Positions 1 through 12,513 of a stretch of DNA of 64,000 nucleotides are shown one piece after another. This DNA comes from Lineus longissimus. Lineage: Eukaryota; Nemertea; Pilidiophora; Heteronemertea; Lineidae. A program made the position numbers and the translations under genes. The stretch covers positions 11,286,501-11,350,500 of the forward strand of contig NC_088309.1 of the NCBI RefSeq assembly GCF_910592395.1, read 5' to 3'. The notes beneath the pieces were generated by a model, which saw only the letters and a list, made by a program, of their open reading frames with translations, had not been told where the DNA came from and searched no databases. How positions within the stretch are numbered: the stretch's first letter is position 1; each line of letters opens with the position of its first letter.

Positions 1-53
1 CTCGGTATTGTTGCTGCCTTTGGGATGACAATGAACGACCCTCCCAACCAACC
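1..53. repeat. 286-bp satellite, partial unit left of the BEL element
   Basis: These bases match the end of the satellite unit repeated at 9091-11,797 (for example the stretch around CTTTGGGATGACAATGAACG). The last five bases, CAACC at 49-53, are the left copy of the target duplication of the BEL element. The array therefore extends off the left edge of the window. Confidence 0.9.
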
Positions 54-1403
54 TGTTCTGGCGAAGCCAGTTTGTTTTGATCATGTTGATCAGAACTGTC
101 AGATTTGCCATGTGCTTATGTTTATGTTTACATTGGGCAGAACCACTACCAGGATGATGTCTGTCATGTGATAACTGCTGGCTATTGTTGATTGGCTGCC
201 CTTGCAGTGTTTATTCTGGGAACAGTATAAAGGCCTAGGAGTTCAGGGAACTAATTGCATTCCAAGCTGAGACTTTGGCTGAGTAGGAGCCAACACCGAT
301 TTCTTGAGAAGACAGAAGATTGCCAATGGTGGACACCTGGCTGGTATGGTAATTCAGCCATGGTGAGGTGAAGGATCTGTGAGCGTGGATAGCCGGTACA
401 GGAGAAGGGCCAAGGAAGCTTCTGCTGTTTTAGAACTATGCATGTGGGCTTAGTTCAGTACATGGTGGTACTATAATTGTTGGCTTGACCCCGAGCCCAA
501 GGTGTGTCTGGCGACACCCTTTTCTGGAGAAGGAAGCCATCTTGTCCAGAGTTTATACATTGGAAAAAGCAGACCAGACTTGTAATTTATCTGCTACAAA
601 AAGATGTTCTTTGCTCTATTGTTGATGCACGGATTTGATATACCGGTGAGGTGATGGTGTGGAACATCGATGTTTAGTTGAAGACGAAGTCAACCCATAG
701 ATTGTAGGCGTCAGTTAGTGATGGTGGTTTATGGTGCCAGTGTTCAAGAAGTTTGATGTTCTTCCTACCCTGTGAGATATCCTTGTGAGAGGTCATTGAT
801 GTTGTGACGGTTCCGGAAGACGAGACGGCGGTGCCCGTATTTCCCACCCGTACTACAGTAACTCATTGATGATCAGTCCAGTCTAATTTGATCTCACCAT
901 TAGCGAAAATCGGTGTCTTGGAATGCCATTAGTCTGGACTTGATTACCTTTGGAGTATCACATCAAATCAGTTAGTGCTCAACGTTAGAGTTTGTCTTTG
1001 CTTCACGCTCGGTCGTGAAGTGTTTTGTTTGAAGCACCGGTTGTGTTACCGTTTGTCGGGCACTTTGTATCGTGGACCAGAAGCACCTGTTGTGTTACCG
1101 TTTGTCGGCACTTTGTATCGTGGAACACTTTGTATCGTGGAATTATATCCAACTTAACTTAAACTGCCCCTTAGTGGATTGCAACTCCGTTGAGGTGAAC
1201 AAGCTACAGCTCCGGGCCAAGTGGAGAGAATCGGAGAAGAGAGGCGTCCGAAGACGAGAGCGAGAGGGATCGGCCCAGCTGTGGATTGTGGATAGACGAA
1301 CGACAAGGATTGACAACGTGATTGACTTGGTTAGTATGGTCAATCCTCGTACCTTTAATACAGTCCTCTAATTTTGATATTGCTTTGCAGCCACGCATTA
1401 ACA
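54..1403 (+). repeat. 5' LTR of the BEL element
   Basis: 1350 bp, TGTTCTGGCG...CATTAACA. A TATA box (TATAAA) lies at 226-231, with an inverted CCAAT box (ATTGG) about 35 bp upstream, so transcription probably starts near 255-260. The interval 1030-1140 contains internal duplications of a segment beginning TGTTACCGTTTGTCGG and of CACTTTGTATCGTGG. The small ORFs found here recur in the 3' LTR and are not convincing genes. Confidence 0.95.
226..231 (+). promoter_or_regulatory. TATA box of the 5' LTR
   Basis: CAGTATAAAGGCC in both LTRs (equivalent TATAAA at 7913-7918), preceded by ATTGG. Expected U3 promoter position; the R region would begin about 25-30 bp downstream. Function is inferred. Confidence 0.6.
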
Positions 1404-1405
1404 TT

Positions 1406-1423
1406 TGGTCTCTCCGACCGGAT
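1406..1423 (+). other. Primer-binding site of the BEL element
   Basis: Begins TGGTCTCTCCGACCGGAT two bases after the LTR end. TGG complements the CCA tail of a tRNA, and the position is the expected one for minus-strand priming. I could not assign the donor tRNA. Confidence 0.6.
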
Positions 1424-1522
1424 CCTATCTGATTTGGAGAAAACGTTACTAGTCCTAAGGGTGCAGTTTAAGTTGAGGAGTTTTATAGACTGATTTTATT
1501 ATATTCGTCAAAAATTGTCATT

Positions 1523-3844
1523 TTGTTGCTGTTTCTTCGACCGACTCGATGGCCACTCGTCCACGGCGTGAGCCGTGAGGGAAGGCGAAGACCTGCTCGC
1601 TTTGGTGAATATGAATGTGATGAAGGTGCCAGCTACTTGGGTGCTCCAGCCAGTCAAATGATGATGAGTGATGCTGACACGCAGTTGAAGTTAGAGCGAG
1701 CGACCCGCAGCCTGGAGAAGCAGTTTAGTCGGAATGTTACCAAAGCTGAAGGTGTGATAACTTCCTGGGGAAGACGAACTTTGCTGAGGTCCGTCGAGAA
1801 GCCCCTACATCAGACCTTTGATGAATTGAAGTCCGTTGTTGCGGATTTGTATTGCATGATGGGAGACGCCGAGTATTACACCAAGCTCCAGGATTGGTTT
1901 GATGAGATGACAGCCCATGCAGAGGATGTGTTTGATAACATCACCCAGCATTTGTATACCCGCCAAGGCGAACCTGAGACCTGTTTTGAAGGTAGCATTC
2001 ATTCCGATCGATTGAGCGATGTCAAAGTTTGGAATTGGTTGATGGAGACTACCACCAAGTCCAGGGGTACCGGTCTAGAGAAAGAAGAGAAACCTACCGA
2101 GAATCAGCCTAAATCGACTGCCCAGTTACTTTTAGTTGCCCAGCGGAATCCAGGTGGTAGTCATCGCCTGAGTCAGACAGATGCGGCTTCACAGCCCATA
2201 GGTGAGAAACCAGATGCTGATGACGACAACCGAGATGAGGAGACTAGAGAATCTGGGGAAGAAGATACGCAACAGCAGACTAAGGTGAAAGAGGTTGTGG
2301 TTGAGAAGAATATGGTAGGAGATGGAAAAGTGGTTGTAAAGGCTGAACCTGAACCTGAGCAGCATCGTGAACCACCTGGTGAACCATTGGTATCAATGAA
2401 GCGCAAGATTGCCAGCAACATACAAGATGGGGTTACATCAGAAAAGAAGATTGAAGACGGTGCGAAGCCAGAATTGTTCAGCAGTCGCCCAGGTCCTTTC
2501 CAATTCAGTCGACACCCAAGATTTCCAGTGGGAGCGATGCCGATAAAGAGAGAAGAGCCTACTCAGCCTAGTCGATCAATCATCAGGAATGCACCAGTTA
2601 GGACTAGAAGGAGTCCCAGACGAGAGCCTAGTCCAGAGCGGGAGGAAACCAACCCAGCAGCACTCCGTCAGTTCTTCCAGGGGATAGCCCAGGGGATAGC
2701 CAAGCCGAAGTTGCGACATTTCTCAGATGAAAAGGACAACTACTTTGACTGGCGAGAACAATTTGATATTTTTGTTGACTATGCCAAGATTCCAGTGAAG
2801 CACAAGATGGTAATGCTGAAGTCTGCCCTTGGTGGCAAACCGCTCAAGTTGATTGAGAATTTGGGATACACTGAAAGACAATATGAAATGGCATTGGATA
2901 AATTTGACATGCGATATGGTGGCGATAGGCGATTGTTACAGAAGCAGATTGACAAACTGAATGACACACCCAGAGTTAAGATGGACGATATACGCAGTAT
3001 TGAAGAATTCGCGGACACACTGTATGACACCGTTGGGAAGATGGCTGAAAGTGGTCGCCGAGATGAACTGATTGGTGATTCAGCGATGTTAACCATGGTG
3101 ATGAGGCATGTTCCTGAATCTCTACTGATGAAATACTATGACACAGACCCCGATGAAGATGGTTTGGCTACCTTTGCTGACTGGCTGATGAGCTATGTGA
3201 ATAGACGTCTGGAGTTATTTCAGCTTAGAGCACCAGCAAAGAAACCCAGTGACACTTTTAAGAGGCCGGATGGCGAGATCCAGAAGAAAAGGACCTTCTA
3301 TAGAGACAAGAATATGTCGTGGAATTCCAACACCACCCAGATGACAGCATCCTCCAAAGTCAAATGTCTGAAGTGTGGAGACAAGCATGGGATCGAGCAG
3401 TGCAAAGAGTGGAAATTGATGACTGTTCACCAGCGATGGCTGTTTATCAAGGATAAGGGAGCTTGCTACCGGTGTTTGAACAACACCGCCCATAGAGCCA
3501 GAGATTGTGACAAATCAAAAGTCTGTGGGAAGGATGGTTGTGAGAGGCAACATCACTCAGACTTGCATTCTACGCCCAAACCAGGCAAGAAGGATGACAG
3601 GAGAGATGAGCCAGTTCCACAGAAGAAATATGACCCCTCCTTTCAGAAGAAAGGAGAACCTGAGAAGAAAACCACTCAAACCAGCAGTCGTGTCCTGGCA
3701 GACAATATTGCTATTGATGTAATTGCACTGAGGTTGATTCAAGTGTTTGTTTTGGGGAAGAATGGGGAAAAGGTGACAGTCAATGCTTTACTGGATGAGG
3801 GCTCCGATACAAGCTATATACGTGAAGGAGTGGTGCAATCATAA
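1523..3844 (+). pseudogene. BEL gag and start of protease (773 codons to a premature stop)
   Basis: First segment of the gag-pol frame. The longest reading starts at 1523; a more natural initiator may be the ATG cluster at 1658, where the sequence begins MMMSDADTQLKLERATRSLE. Residues ~390-560 match the DUF1759 Gag-like region of BEL elements (FSDEKDNYFDWREQFDIF...). Cys/His clusters at about residues 614-690 (CLKCGDKHGIEQC, CYRCLNNTAHRARDC) are zinc knuckles. The aspartic protease starts near residue 740, with the active-site-like LLDEGSDTSYI at ~756. A TAA at 3842-3844 cuts the protease; the same frame stays open afterwards, so this is a point break and not the natural end. Residues 200-320 are acidic and low in complexity, typical of a linker. 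Confidence 0.92.
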
Positions 3845-4267
3845 GGCATCAGTGGCGTCAAAGGGCAGCTGGAGATAGCAATGTTCTCCAGTGCAGTGTC
3901 AACTCCCAGCTTGAAGACCAAGGTCATCATTGAAAGCCTAGATGAGAACTTTCGGAGGGGGATCGAAGTCTGGACCATGACGGAGATGTGTGCCAACATG
4001 AAGGTTTTGGATTGGGCCAAGCTGAAAAATGAGTATTCACATTTGAGTGGGATACCATTTCCCTCTTGTCCTGGAGGAAAGACCGTAGACCTTTTGTTGG
4101 GTTCTGACTATCCTGAATTGGGAGTTTGTTTGGAGGAACGACTTGGAGATCCTGGCGAGCCCACAGCTAGAAGGACCCCCCTAGGTTGGACGTGTGTGGG
4201 GAAAGTGAGAGCTAGGAGTGGTTTGAAACAGCAGAGTCAGACATTGTGCATGACTTCTAGTCCATGA
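3845..4267 (+). pseudogene. BEL protease remainder and linker to RT
   Basis: Same frame as the gag segment, open from 3845 to a TGA at 4265-4267. It carries the rest of the A17-type protease (VDLLLGSDYPELG; then a tract ending GWTCVGKV, a common BEL protease C-terminal motif). Its position between the protease active site and RT is that of BEL pol. The second stop lies in the protease-RT linker. Confidence 0.85.
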
Positions 4268-5341
4268 TTTCATGCCCTGCCACTGGATGAAGGTTTGAGA
4301 GCCCTATGGAACCAGGACTTGATCAACTGCCGAGATGTTCCAAACTACACAGTTGACGAAAAGAGGGCCCTGGACATAGCGGAGAAAACAATGAGACCAA
4401 TTGGTGACCGGTTTGAGATTGGTATCCCTTGGAAGCAAGACCAACCAAATCTTCCAGACAATCGAGGAATGGCAGAGAGGAGGCTGAGAAGCTTAGAAGC
4501 ACATCTAAAAAAGAAACCAGAGGTGCAGCGACAGTATCGAGATGCCTTTCAACAGAATGTTGATAAAGGATACATCCAGAAAGTTGGACCAGTTGAGGCG
4601 GCTAGAGATGGATGGTACTTGCCCCATTTTGCTATCGTGAAACAAGACAAGCAAACCACCAAGGTGCGTATAGTGTATGATGCAGCTGCCAGGTTTGGAG
4701 GAACCAGCCTCAATGATGAAATGTTGCCTGGGCCAAATTTGCAGAAAGACATTCTGGAGATCCTGCTCAACTTCAGACGGCGCCCAGTTGCTTTGATTGG
4801 CGATGTGAAGGAAATGTTTAGTCAGATTGTGCTCCAGTTAGAATGTAGACGTTACCACCGCCTCCTGTGGAGAGATTGTTACACAGATCGACCGATGGAT
4901 ACTTATGAAGCCGTGCGAGTAACATTTGGTGACAGGGCATCCCCATTCCTAGCCATGTATGTGCTACAAGAGCAAGCTCGACGGGCAGCACCAGACTACC
5001 CCTTGGCAAGTCAAGTGATTAAGGATTTCACATACATGGATGATGTCACCGACAGTTTTGAGACCACTGCAATTGCCGCAAAGATGATACCGGAGCTTAA
5101 AACAGTTGAGAAGCCTGGAGGATGGACAATCCGGAGATGGAGCAGCAATGAGCGAGAAGTGCTTGTTGGCCTGAGTGAAGAAGACAAAGCGACTGGTGTC
5201 CACTTCCAAGACAGCGACCTGCCTACTATGAAAACCCTTGGTGTCTGGTGGGATGCTGAAACAGACGTCTTCAGTTACTCCGTGAAGTTTGAGATGACCA
5301 CAGTCAACACAAAGAGGGAGTTATTGAGTCTGGTAGCATAA
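4268..5341 (+). pseudogene. BEL reverse transcriptase segment
   Basis: Open in the gag frame from 4268 (ATG at 4295) to a TAA at 5339-5341. RT landmarks in order: RDGWYLPHFAIVK, RIVYDAAARFGG, the catalytic aspartate block LIGDVKEMFSQI, and the YMDD box in FTYMDDVTDSFE (about 5027-5060). These are the BEL form of the RT fingers and palm. The stop falls just before the connection region; the frame continues as VFDPFQFLAPLVIRGK. Confidence 0.92.
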
Positions 5342-6727
5342 GTTTTTGACCCTTTCCAGTTTTTGGCGCCTCTTGTGATCCGAGGAAAGATTGCTCTGCA
5401 GGGGGCGTGGATGAGTGGGAAAGACTGGGATGCTCAGCTGACTCCAGATGTGAAAAAGGTGGCAAAAGACTGGATCCAGGAGATGAGTCAAGCTCAAGAT
5501 CTGAAGATTCCGAGGTGTTACAGAACGCGGCCAATCACTGATGTGAAGCACATTTCGATACATGTCTTCTCCGACGCGTCCCGAGAAGCCTATGCTGCCT
5601 GTTGCTACCTAAGATTTCTGTATGATGATGATACGACACAGGTGACATTCGTTGCTGCCAAGGCAAGAGTTGCCCCGCTGCGGGCTATCAGTATCCCAAG
5701 ATTGGAGTTGATGGCAGCGGTGCTAGGTGTAAGGCTAGCCCGTATCATAGCCAAGATGCTGGAGATCTCAATTGGAGAGCACAGATTTTGGACAGACAGT
5801 ACAGATGTACTATACTGGATCAGGGGACAGTCTCGACGGTACAAGCAGTTTGTGGCAAACAGAGTATCAGAGATACATGAACTCACCTCCCCCCAGCAAT
5901 GGTGTCACATTCCTGGAAAATTAAACCCAGCAGACGACCCGTCACGAGGTGTGAAGATGACCGAGATGACTGACGATAAGAGATTGTGCAGAGGGCCAGA
6001 TTTCCTGTGGAAAGGAGAGGAAGAATGGCCAAGGCAGGTGATGGAATCACTTGATGTGTCTGGAGCAACTGTTAGTGAAGTAGCCATGGGTGAAGAGAAG
6101 AAAGAGGCGAATTGCGCAGTAGCCCAAGTGAGTACACCAGTTCTACCAGCCGCATCATTTTCCAGCTGGACCAGATACCGAAGAATGGTGGCCTGGATGC
6201 TGTGCTTTGCCAAGAAACTACCCAAGAGGAAAGATGGGATGCGATCATTTACCCCTGATGAGTTGAGGCAAGCTGAGATTGGGATTTTGAGAGATGCTCA
6301 GAGACAAGTCTTCAAGTCTGAGATGTTGAGTGTACAGAAAAGTGAAGAACCCTGCCGTGGAAGTCTGAGAGATCTATGTCCCATGATTGATGACGATGGC
6401 CTGTTGAGAGTTGGTGGGAGATTGGAGAAGTCAGATCTGCCCTATGACGCTCAACACCCAATCATACTGCCCAAGAATCATCCTGTGACCACGTTGATCA
6501 TCCGATCATTCCATTTGTTGGCATACCATGTGCGTGGAGTGAATGGACTGCTTGCCGATATCAGGACGAGATATTGGCCGGTGAATGGGCGAGAGGCTGT
6601 GAAGAAGTACGAGCTCACATGTGTCAAGTGTAAGGAACGAAAGAAGAAATTGTACCAGCAAAAGATGGCGTCACTACCTGGTCTGAGGGTCAAGATTCCA
6701 ATCCGAGCGTTTGCCCACTGGAGTTGA
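5342..6727 (+). pseudogene. BEL RNase H and integrase zinc-binding segment
   Basis: Open in the same frame to a TGA at 6725-6727. RNase H acidic residues appear in HVFSDASREAYAA, IPRLELMAAV and FWTDSTDVLYWI, with the C-terminal HIPGKLNPADDPSRG. The integrase HHCC zinc domain follows (HLLAYHVRGVNG ... CVKCKERKKK). Just after it the coding signal moves to another frame at about 6715-6725, indicating a small deletion. Confidence 0.92.
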
Positions 6728-7688
6728 TTATGGCGGGCCATATCTTGTCAAGGTGACCAGGAAGATGAGGGACAAACGATACTTGTGTTTGTTTACCTGT
6801 TTGGCGTCTCGAGCGGTACACCTGGAGGTGGCTTTTGGATTGGATACCGCCAGCTTTCTGAATGCGCTGAGTAGGATGACAGCCAGACGAGGGCGCCCTC
6901 AGGTCATGGTCTCTGATAATGGAACAAACTTCCGGAGCGCTGACAGAGAATTAAGAGAACTGGTAAATGAACTTGACCAAGAACGCATCACCAATCATCT
7001 TGCAGAGAAAGGTATTGAATGGCGGTTCAATCCTCCCTTAGGAGCCCATCATGGAGGCGTCTTTGAGATCATGATAAAAGCTGCAAAGAAAGGGCTCAAG
7101 GCAATCCTGGGAGAGGCAGTGGTGAATGATGAGGGGTTTTCAACAGCTGTGGCAGAGGTAGAAGGTCTTCTGAATGCCCGACCTATCACCTACTGTGGCC
7201 AAGATCCGAAAGATGAGAATGTGTTGACCCCGAACCACTTTTTGATTGGACAAGCCGGGGGACAACTTGCTCCAGAAGTCACAGATGAGATCGCTTTCCA
7301 TCCAAGAAATAGGTGGCGTTATGTACAGGACTTGGTGAAGAAAGTGTGGATTCGATGGCAAAAAGAATTCCTGTCCTTACTGCACAACAGACCAAAGTGG
7401 TTCAGAGTTGAAGAAGACATTAAACCTGGAGACATAGTGTTGATGGCTGATCCAGCAAAGCCGCGCGGGAGATGGCCATTAGGACGAATTCTAGAGGTCT
7501 TCCCGGGATCTGATGGCAGGGTCAGAGTTGTTCAAGTCTTTTCAAGAGGAAAAGAATGGCGACGACCAGTGAGCAAGCTAGTGCAGATTTTGTCTGCAGA
7601 CGAAGACGCGAGAAGACCGATTTTGGATGATCGAAACCAGAAGATGACATCATTGGCAGACAATGGCGATGATGAAGACGAAGAGTAG
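6711..7688 (+). pseudogene. BEL integrase core and C-terminal domain (frameshifted)
   Basis: 325 codons, in a different frame from the upstream pol segments. The DDE core residues are seen as D in VDYGGPYLVK, D in MVSDNGTNFRSADREL, and E in HHGGVFEIMIK. The C-terminal part (LTPNHFLIG ... RWRYVQDLVKKVWIRWQKEFL ... GDIVLM ... GRWPLGRI) is the DUF5641-type region that ends BEL polyproteins. It terminates at a natural TAG at 7686, about 40 bp before the polypurine tract. Confidence 0.92.
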
Positions 7689-7728
7689 AGGACCCTTTTT
7701 GCTTCGCTTTGTGACTTTGTCAAGTCAC

Positions 7729-7740
7729 AAGGGGGGAAAA
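7729..7740 (+). other. Polypurine tract of the BEL element
   Basis: AAGGGGGGAAAA immediately precedes the 3' LTR, the expected plus-strand primer. Confidence 0.85.
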
Positions 7741-9090
7741 TGTTCTGGCGAAGCCAGTTTGTTTTGATCATGTTGATCAGAACTGTCAGATTTGCCATGT
7801 GCTTATGTTTATGTTTACATTGGGCAGAACCACTACCAGGATGATGTCTGTCATGTGATAACTGCTGGCTATTGTTGATTGGCTGCCCTTGCAGTGTTTT
7901 TTTTGGGAACAGTATAAAGGCCTAGGAGTTCAGGGAACTAATTGCATTCCAAGCTGAGACTTTGGCTGAGTAGGAGCCAACACCGATTTCTTGAGAAGAC
8001 AGAAGATTGCCAATGGTGGACACCTGGCTGGTATGGTAATTCAGCCATGGTGAGGTGAAGGGTCTGTGAGCGTGGATAGCCGGTACAGGAGAAGGGCCAA
8101 GGAAGCTTCTGCTGTTTTAGAACTATGCATGTGGGCTTAGTTCAGTACATGGTGGTACTATAATTGTTGGCTTGACCCCGAGCCCAAGGTGTGTCTGGCG
8201 ACACCCTTTTCTGGAGAAGGAAGCCATCTTGTCCAGAGTTTATACATTGGAAAAAGCAGACCAGACTTGTAATTTATCTGCTACAAAAAGATGTTCTTTG
8301 CTCTATTGTTGATGCACGGATTTGATATAACGGTGAGGTGATGGTGTGGAACATCGATGTTTAGTTGAAGACGAAGTCAACCCATAGATTGTAGGCGTCA
8401 GTTAGTGATGGTGGTTTATGGTGCCAGTGTTCAAGAAGTTTGATGTTCTTCCTACCCTGTGAGATGTCCTTGTGAGAGGTCATTGATGTTGTGACGGTTC
8501 CGGAAGACGAGACGGCGGTGCCCGTATTTCCCACCCGTACTACAGTAACTCATTGATGATCAGTCCAGTCTAATTTGATCTCACCATTAGCGAAAATCGG
8601 TGTCTTGGAATGCCATTAGTCTGGACTTGATTACCTTTGGAGTATCACATCAAATCAGTTAGTGCTCAACGTTAGAGTTTGTCTTTGCTTCACGCTCGGT
8701 CGTGAAGTGTTTTGTGTGAAGCACCGGTTGTGTTACTGTTTGTCGGGCACTTTGTATCGTGGACCAGAAGCACCTGTTGTGTTACCGTTTGTCGGCACTT
8801 TGTATCGTGGAACACTTTGTATCGCGGAATTATATCCAACTTAACTTAAACTGCCCCTCAGTGGATTGCAACTCCGTTGAGGTGAACAAGCTACAGCTCC
8901 GGGCCAAGTGGAGAGAATCGGAGAAGAGAGGCGTCCGAAGACGAGAGCGAGAGGGATCGGCCCAGCTGTGGATTGTGGATAGACGAACGACAAGGATTGA
9001 CAACGTGATTGACTTGGTTAGTATGGTCAATCCTCGTACCTTTAATACAGTCCTCTAATTTTGATATTGCTTTGCAGCCACGCATTAACA
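7741..9090 (+). repeat. 3' LTR of the BEL element
   Basis: 1350 bp, aligned by eye to 54-1403 with about nine substitutions and no length change (roughly 0.7 percent). Followed directly by the second CAACC target copy at 9091-9095. Confidence 0.95.
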
Positions 9091-11797
9091 CAACCTGAGG
9101 GAGAGCCTCAAGGTTAGACCCAATCCTTGACTCAGCTTGACCACAAAATGGCGCAGACAGTCTGCTATTTTAATGCCATAGATTTTTCGGCAAGATTTAA
9201 TACATCTTGCTCGGATTGGAGATTTTTCTGCAAGGTTTAAGACATCTTGTTAAGGGTTGATTGAAATGCCTCATTCTGATTCCATATTTTGAAGGTTCAA
9301 CTAGTCTTTTAGGTGAGAGGTTGCAAGTCTCGGTATCATCACTGCCTTTGGGATGACGAAGAACGACCCTCCCAACCAACCTGAGGGAGAGCCTCAAGGT
9401 TAGACCTGATCCTTGACTCAGCTTGGCCACAAAATGGCGCAGACAGTCTGCTATTTTAATGCCATAGATTTAGCGGCAAGATTTCATACATCTTGCTCGG
9501 ATTGGTGATTTTTTAGCAAGGTTTAAGACATTTTGCTAAGGATTGATTGAAATGCCTCATTCTGATTCCATATTTTATAGGTTCAACTAGTCTTTCAGGT
9601 GAGAGGTTGGAAGTCTCGGTATTGGTGCTGCCTTTGGGATAACGAAGAACGACCCTCCCAACCAACCTGAGGGAGAGCCTCAAGGTTAGACCCAATCCTT
9701 GACTCAGCTTGGCCACAAAATGGCGCAGACAGTCTGCTATTTTAATGCCATAGATTTTTCGGCAAGATTTAATACATCTTGCTCGGATTGGAGATTTTTC
9801 TGCAAGGTTTAAGACATCTTGCTCAGGATTGATTGAAATGCCTCATTCTGATTCCATATTTTATAGGTTCAACTAGTCTTTTAGGTGAGAGGTTGCAAGT
9901 CTCGGTATTATCGCTGCGTTTGGGATGACGAAGAACGATCCTTCCAACGAGCCCGAGGGAGAGCCTCAAGGTTAGACCTGATCCTTGACTCAGCTTGGCC
10001 ACAAAATGGCACAGATAGTCTGCTATTTTAATGTCATAGATTTTTCGGCAAGATTTAATACATCTTGTTCGGATTGGAGATTTTTCAGCAAGGTTTACGA
10101 CATCTTGCTAAGGATTGATTGAAATGCCTCATTCTGATTCCATATTTTATAGGTTCAACTAGTCTTTTAGGTGAGAGATTGCAAGTCTCGGTATTGTCGC
10201 TGCCTTTGGGATGACAATGAACGACCCTACCAACCAACATGAGGGAGAGCCTCAAGGTAAGACCTGATCCTTGACTCGGCTTGGCCACAAAGTGGCGCAG
10301 ACAGTCTGCTATTTTGATGCCTTAAATTTTTCGGAAAGATTTAATACATCTTGCTCGTATTGGAGATTTTTCTGCAAGGTTTAAGACATCTTGCTAAGGA
10401 TTGATTGAAATGCCTCATTCTGATTCCATATTTTGAAGGTTCAACTAGTCTTTTAGGTGAGAAGTTGCAAGTCTCGGTATCATCACTACCTTTGGGATGA
10501 TGAAGAACGACCCTCCCAACCAACCTGAGGGAGAGCCTCAAGGTAAGACCTGATCCTTGAATCAGCTTGGCCACAAAAAGGAACAGAGAGTCTGTTATTT
10601 TAATGCCATAGATCTTTCGGCAAGATTTAATACATCTTGCTCGGATTGGAGATTTTTCTGCAAGGTTTAAGACATCTTGTTAAGGATTGATTGAAATGCC
10701 TCATTCCGATTCCATATTTGAAGGTTCAACTAGTCTTTTAGGTGAGAGGTTGCAAGTCTCGGTATCATCACTGCCTTTGGGATGACGAAGAACGACCCTC
10801 CCAACCAACCTGAGGGAGAGCCTCAAGGTTAGACCTGATCCTTGACTCAGCTTGGCCACAAAATGGCGCAGACAGTCTGCTATTTTAATGCCATAGATTT
10901 TTCGGCAAGATTTAATACATCTTGCTCGGATTGGAGATTTTTCTGCAAGGTTTAAGACATCTTGTTAAGGATTGATTGAAATGCCTCATTCCGATTCCAT
11001 ATTTTGAAGGTTCAACTAGTCTTTTAAGTGAGAGGTTGCAAGTCTCGGTATCATCACTGCCTTTGGGATGACGAAGAACGACCCTCCCAACCAACCTGAG
11101 GGAGAGCCTCAAGGTTAGACCTGATCCTTGACTCAGCTTGGCCACAAAATGGCGCAGATAGTCTGCTATTTCAATGCCATAGATTTTTCGGCAAGATTTG
11201 ATACATCTTGCTCAGATTGGAGATTTTTCAGCAAGGTTTAAGACATCTTGCTAAGGATTGATTGAAATGCCTCATTCTGATTCCATATTTTCAAGGTTCA
11301 ACTAGTCTTTTGGTGAGAGGTTGCAAGTCCCGGTATTGTCGCTGCCTTTGGGATGACAATGAACGACCCTCCCAACCAACCTGAGGGAGGGCCTCATGGT
11401 GACACTCGACCCTTGACTCAGCTTGGCCACAAAATGGCGCAGATAGTCGATCTGCTATTTTAATGCCATAGATTTTTCGGCATGATTTAATACATCTTGC
11501 TCGGATTGGAGATTTTTCAGCAAGGTTTAAGACATCTTGCTAAGGATTGATTGAAATGCCTCATTCTGATTCTATATTTTATAGGTTCAACTAGTCTTTT
11601 TGGTGAGAGGTTGCAAGTCCCGGTATTGTCACTGCCTTTGGGATGACAATGAACGACCCTCCCAACCAACCCGAGGGAAAGCCTCAAGGTTTGACTTGAT
11701 CCTTGACTAAGCTTGGCCATAAAATGGTGCAGATAGCCTCAAGGTAAGACTCGATTCTTGACTCAGCTAGTCTGCTGTTTTAATGCCATAGATTGAA
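9091..11797. repeat. Satellite array, ~286-bp unit, about 9.4 copies
   Basis: The anchor CTGAGGGAGAGCCTCAAGG recurs at about 9095, 9381, 9667, 9953, 10239, 10525, 10810, 11096, 11381 and 11671, so the period is 285-290 bp. Units differ by scattered substitutions. The array resumes exactly where 1-53 left off, so the BEL element split it. The last unit is truncated and has small internal duplications. Minus-strand ORFs of 67-77 codons recur once per unit but reflect the absence of stops in a conserved repeat, not a gene. Confidence 0.95.
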
Positions 11798-12513
11798 ATT
11801 TTGAGCAGTGACTGAGATTATGTGACTTGAGTAAGATACAGCTGAACCATCCAATATATTCAAGAACATAAAAAACGGATTCCAACAAGAATGTAAAGAT
11901 CTAGAGGAGAGATTTCTAGCAGTTTTGAAAAGTCTTGCTAAAGATTTCATTCCAAATTGAACACATCATTCTTATTCTAATATTTTAAAGGTTCAACAAG
12001 CCCAGGATCACATCTGAATCACTGACATCCCCATTCTGTAGGAAAAGAGCCTTGGGAAAGGAGAACCCATCAAAGATCATCTCGAAAACACTTGCCTTGA
12101 TCAGGATACGCTGAAAAACCACCGATGAGGAAAATCACTTCATCATCATCATCGTGGAAGTTTTATAACCCTTTTGGGTCTTCAACTTATAAGGTTTGTG
12201 AAAAATCAGTGCAATACAGTCTTATTTTCCATCTCTTTGAATCTGACACAGTCAATTCTTTAAGACATCCTCATTCCTTGTCTTTTATACTTTGACTCAT
12301 ACTTAGACTGGTCATTCTCTATTGTTGTTTGCATATCAAAATATGGTGCCCACACAGAAAAACACAAAAAGACCAGGCGCTTTATAAAAACAAGGAAAAA
12401 CGAAGTACGGTGTGGGAGAGTCATCTCACTTGTAGTAAAAATATGAACTTTTTAATTTTTCCAGAGATTGTCTAAACGGGTTTTGAAAGTTTCAAGGGTA
12501 TTTCTATTTGCAG
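11798..12513. other. Intergenic stretch with a decayed satellite piece
   Basis: About 11,912-12,003 resembles a diverged piece of the satellite (AGTCTTGCTAAAGATT...AAAGGTTCAAC). A short ATC run lies near 12,143. No gene seen here. Confidence 0.5.

Larger units (their letters stand above)
54..9090 (+). mobile_element. BEL/Pao LTR retrotransposon, structurally complete, coding region broken
   Basis: A 9,037-bp element bounded by two 1350-bp LTRs (TG...CA ends) and a 5-bp target duplication CAACC (49-53 and 9091-9095). It has a primer-binding-like site just after the 5' LTR and a polypurine tract just before the 3' LTR. Domain order is Gag with the DUF1759-type region, zinc knuckles, aspartic protease, reverse transcriptase, RNase H, then integrase with a C-terminal DUF5641-like region. 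Protease to integrase in this order with a YMDD-type RT and DUF1759/DUF5641 is characteristic of BEL/Pao. There is no envelope ORF: pol ends at 7688 and the polypurine tract follows. Three in-frame stops and a frameshift make this copy unlikely to encode a full polyprotein, though the LTRs differ at only about nine positions by eye. It sits inside a satellite array. Confidence 0.96.

Noticed and set aside
975-1404. ORFs in the 5' LTR (and 8662-9091 in the 3' LTR)
   Set aside because: Lie within LTRs, overlap on both strands and have no recognisable domains.
9197-11720. Series of 67-77 codon minus-strand ORFs in the satellite
   Set aside because: They recur once per 286-bp unit with the same sequence; no start context, splice sites or family. 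They reflect the repeat, not a gene.
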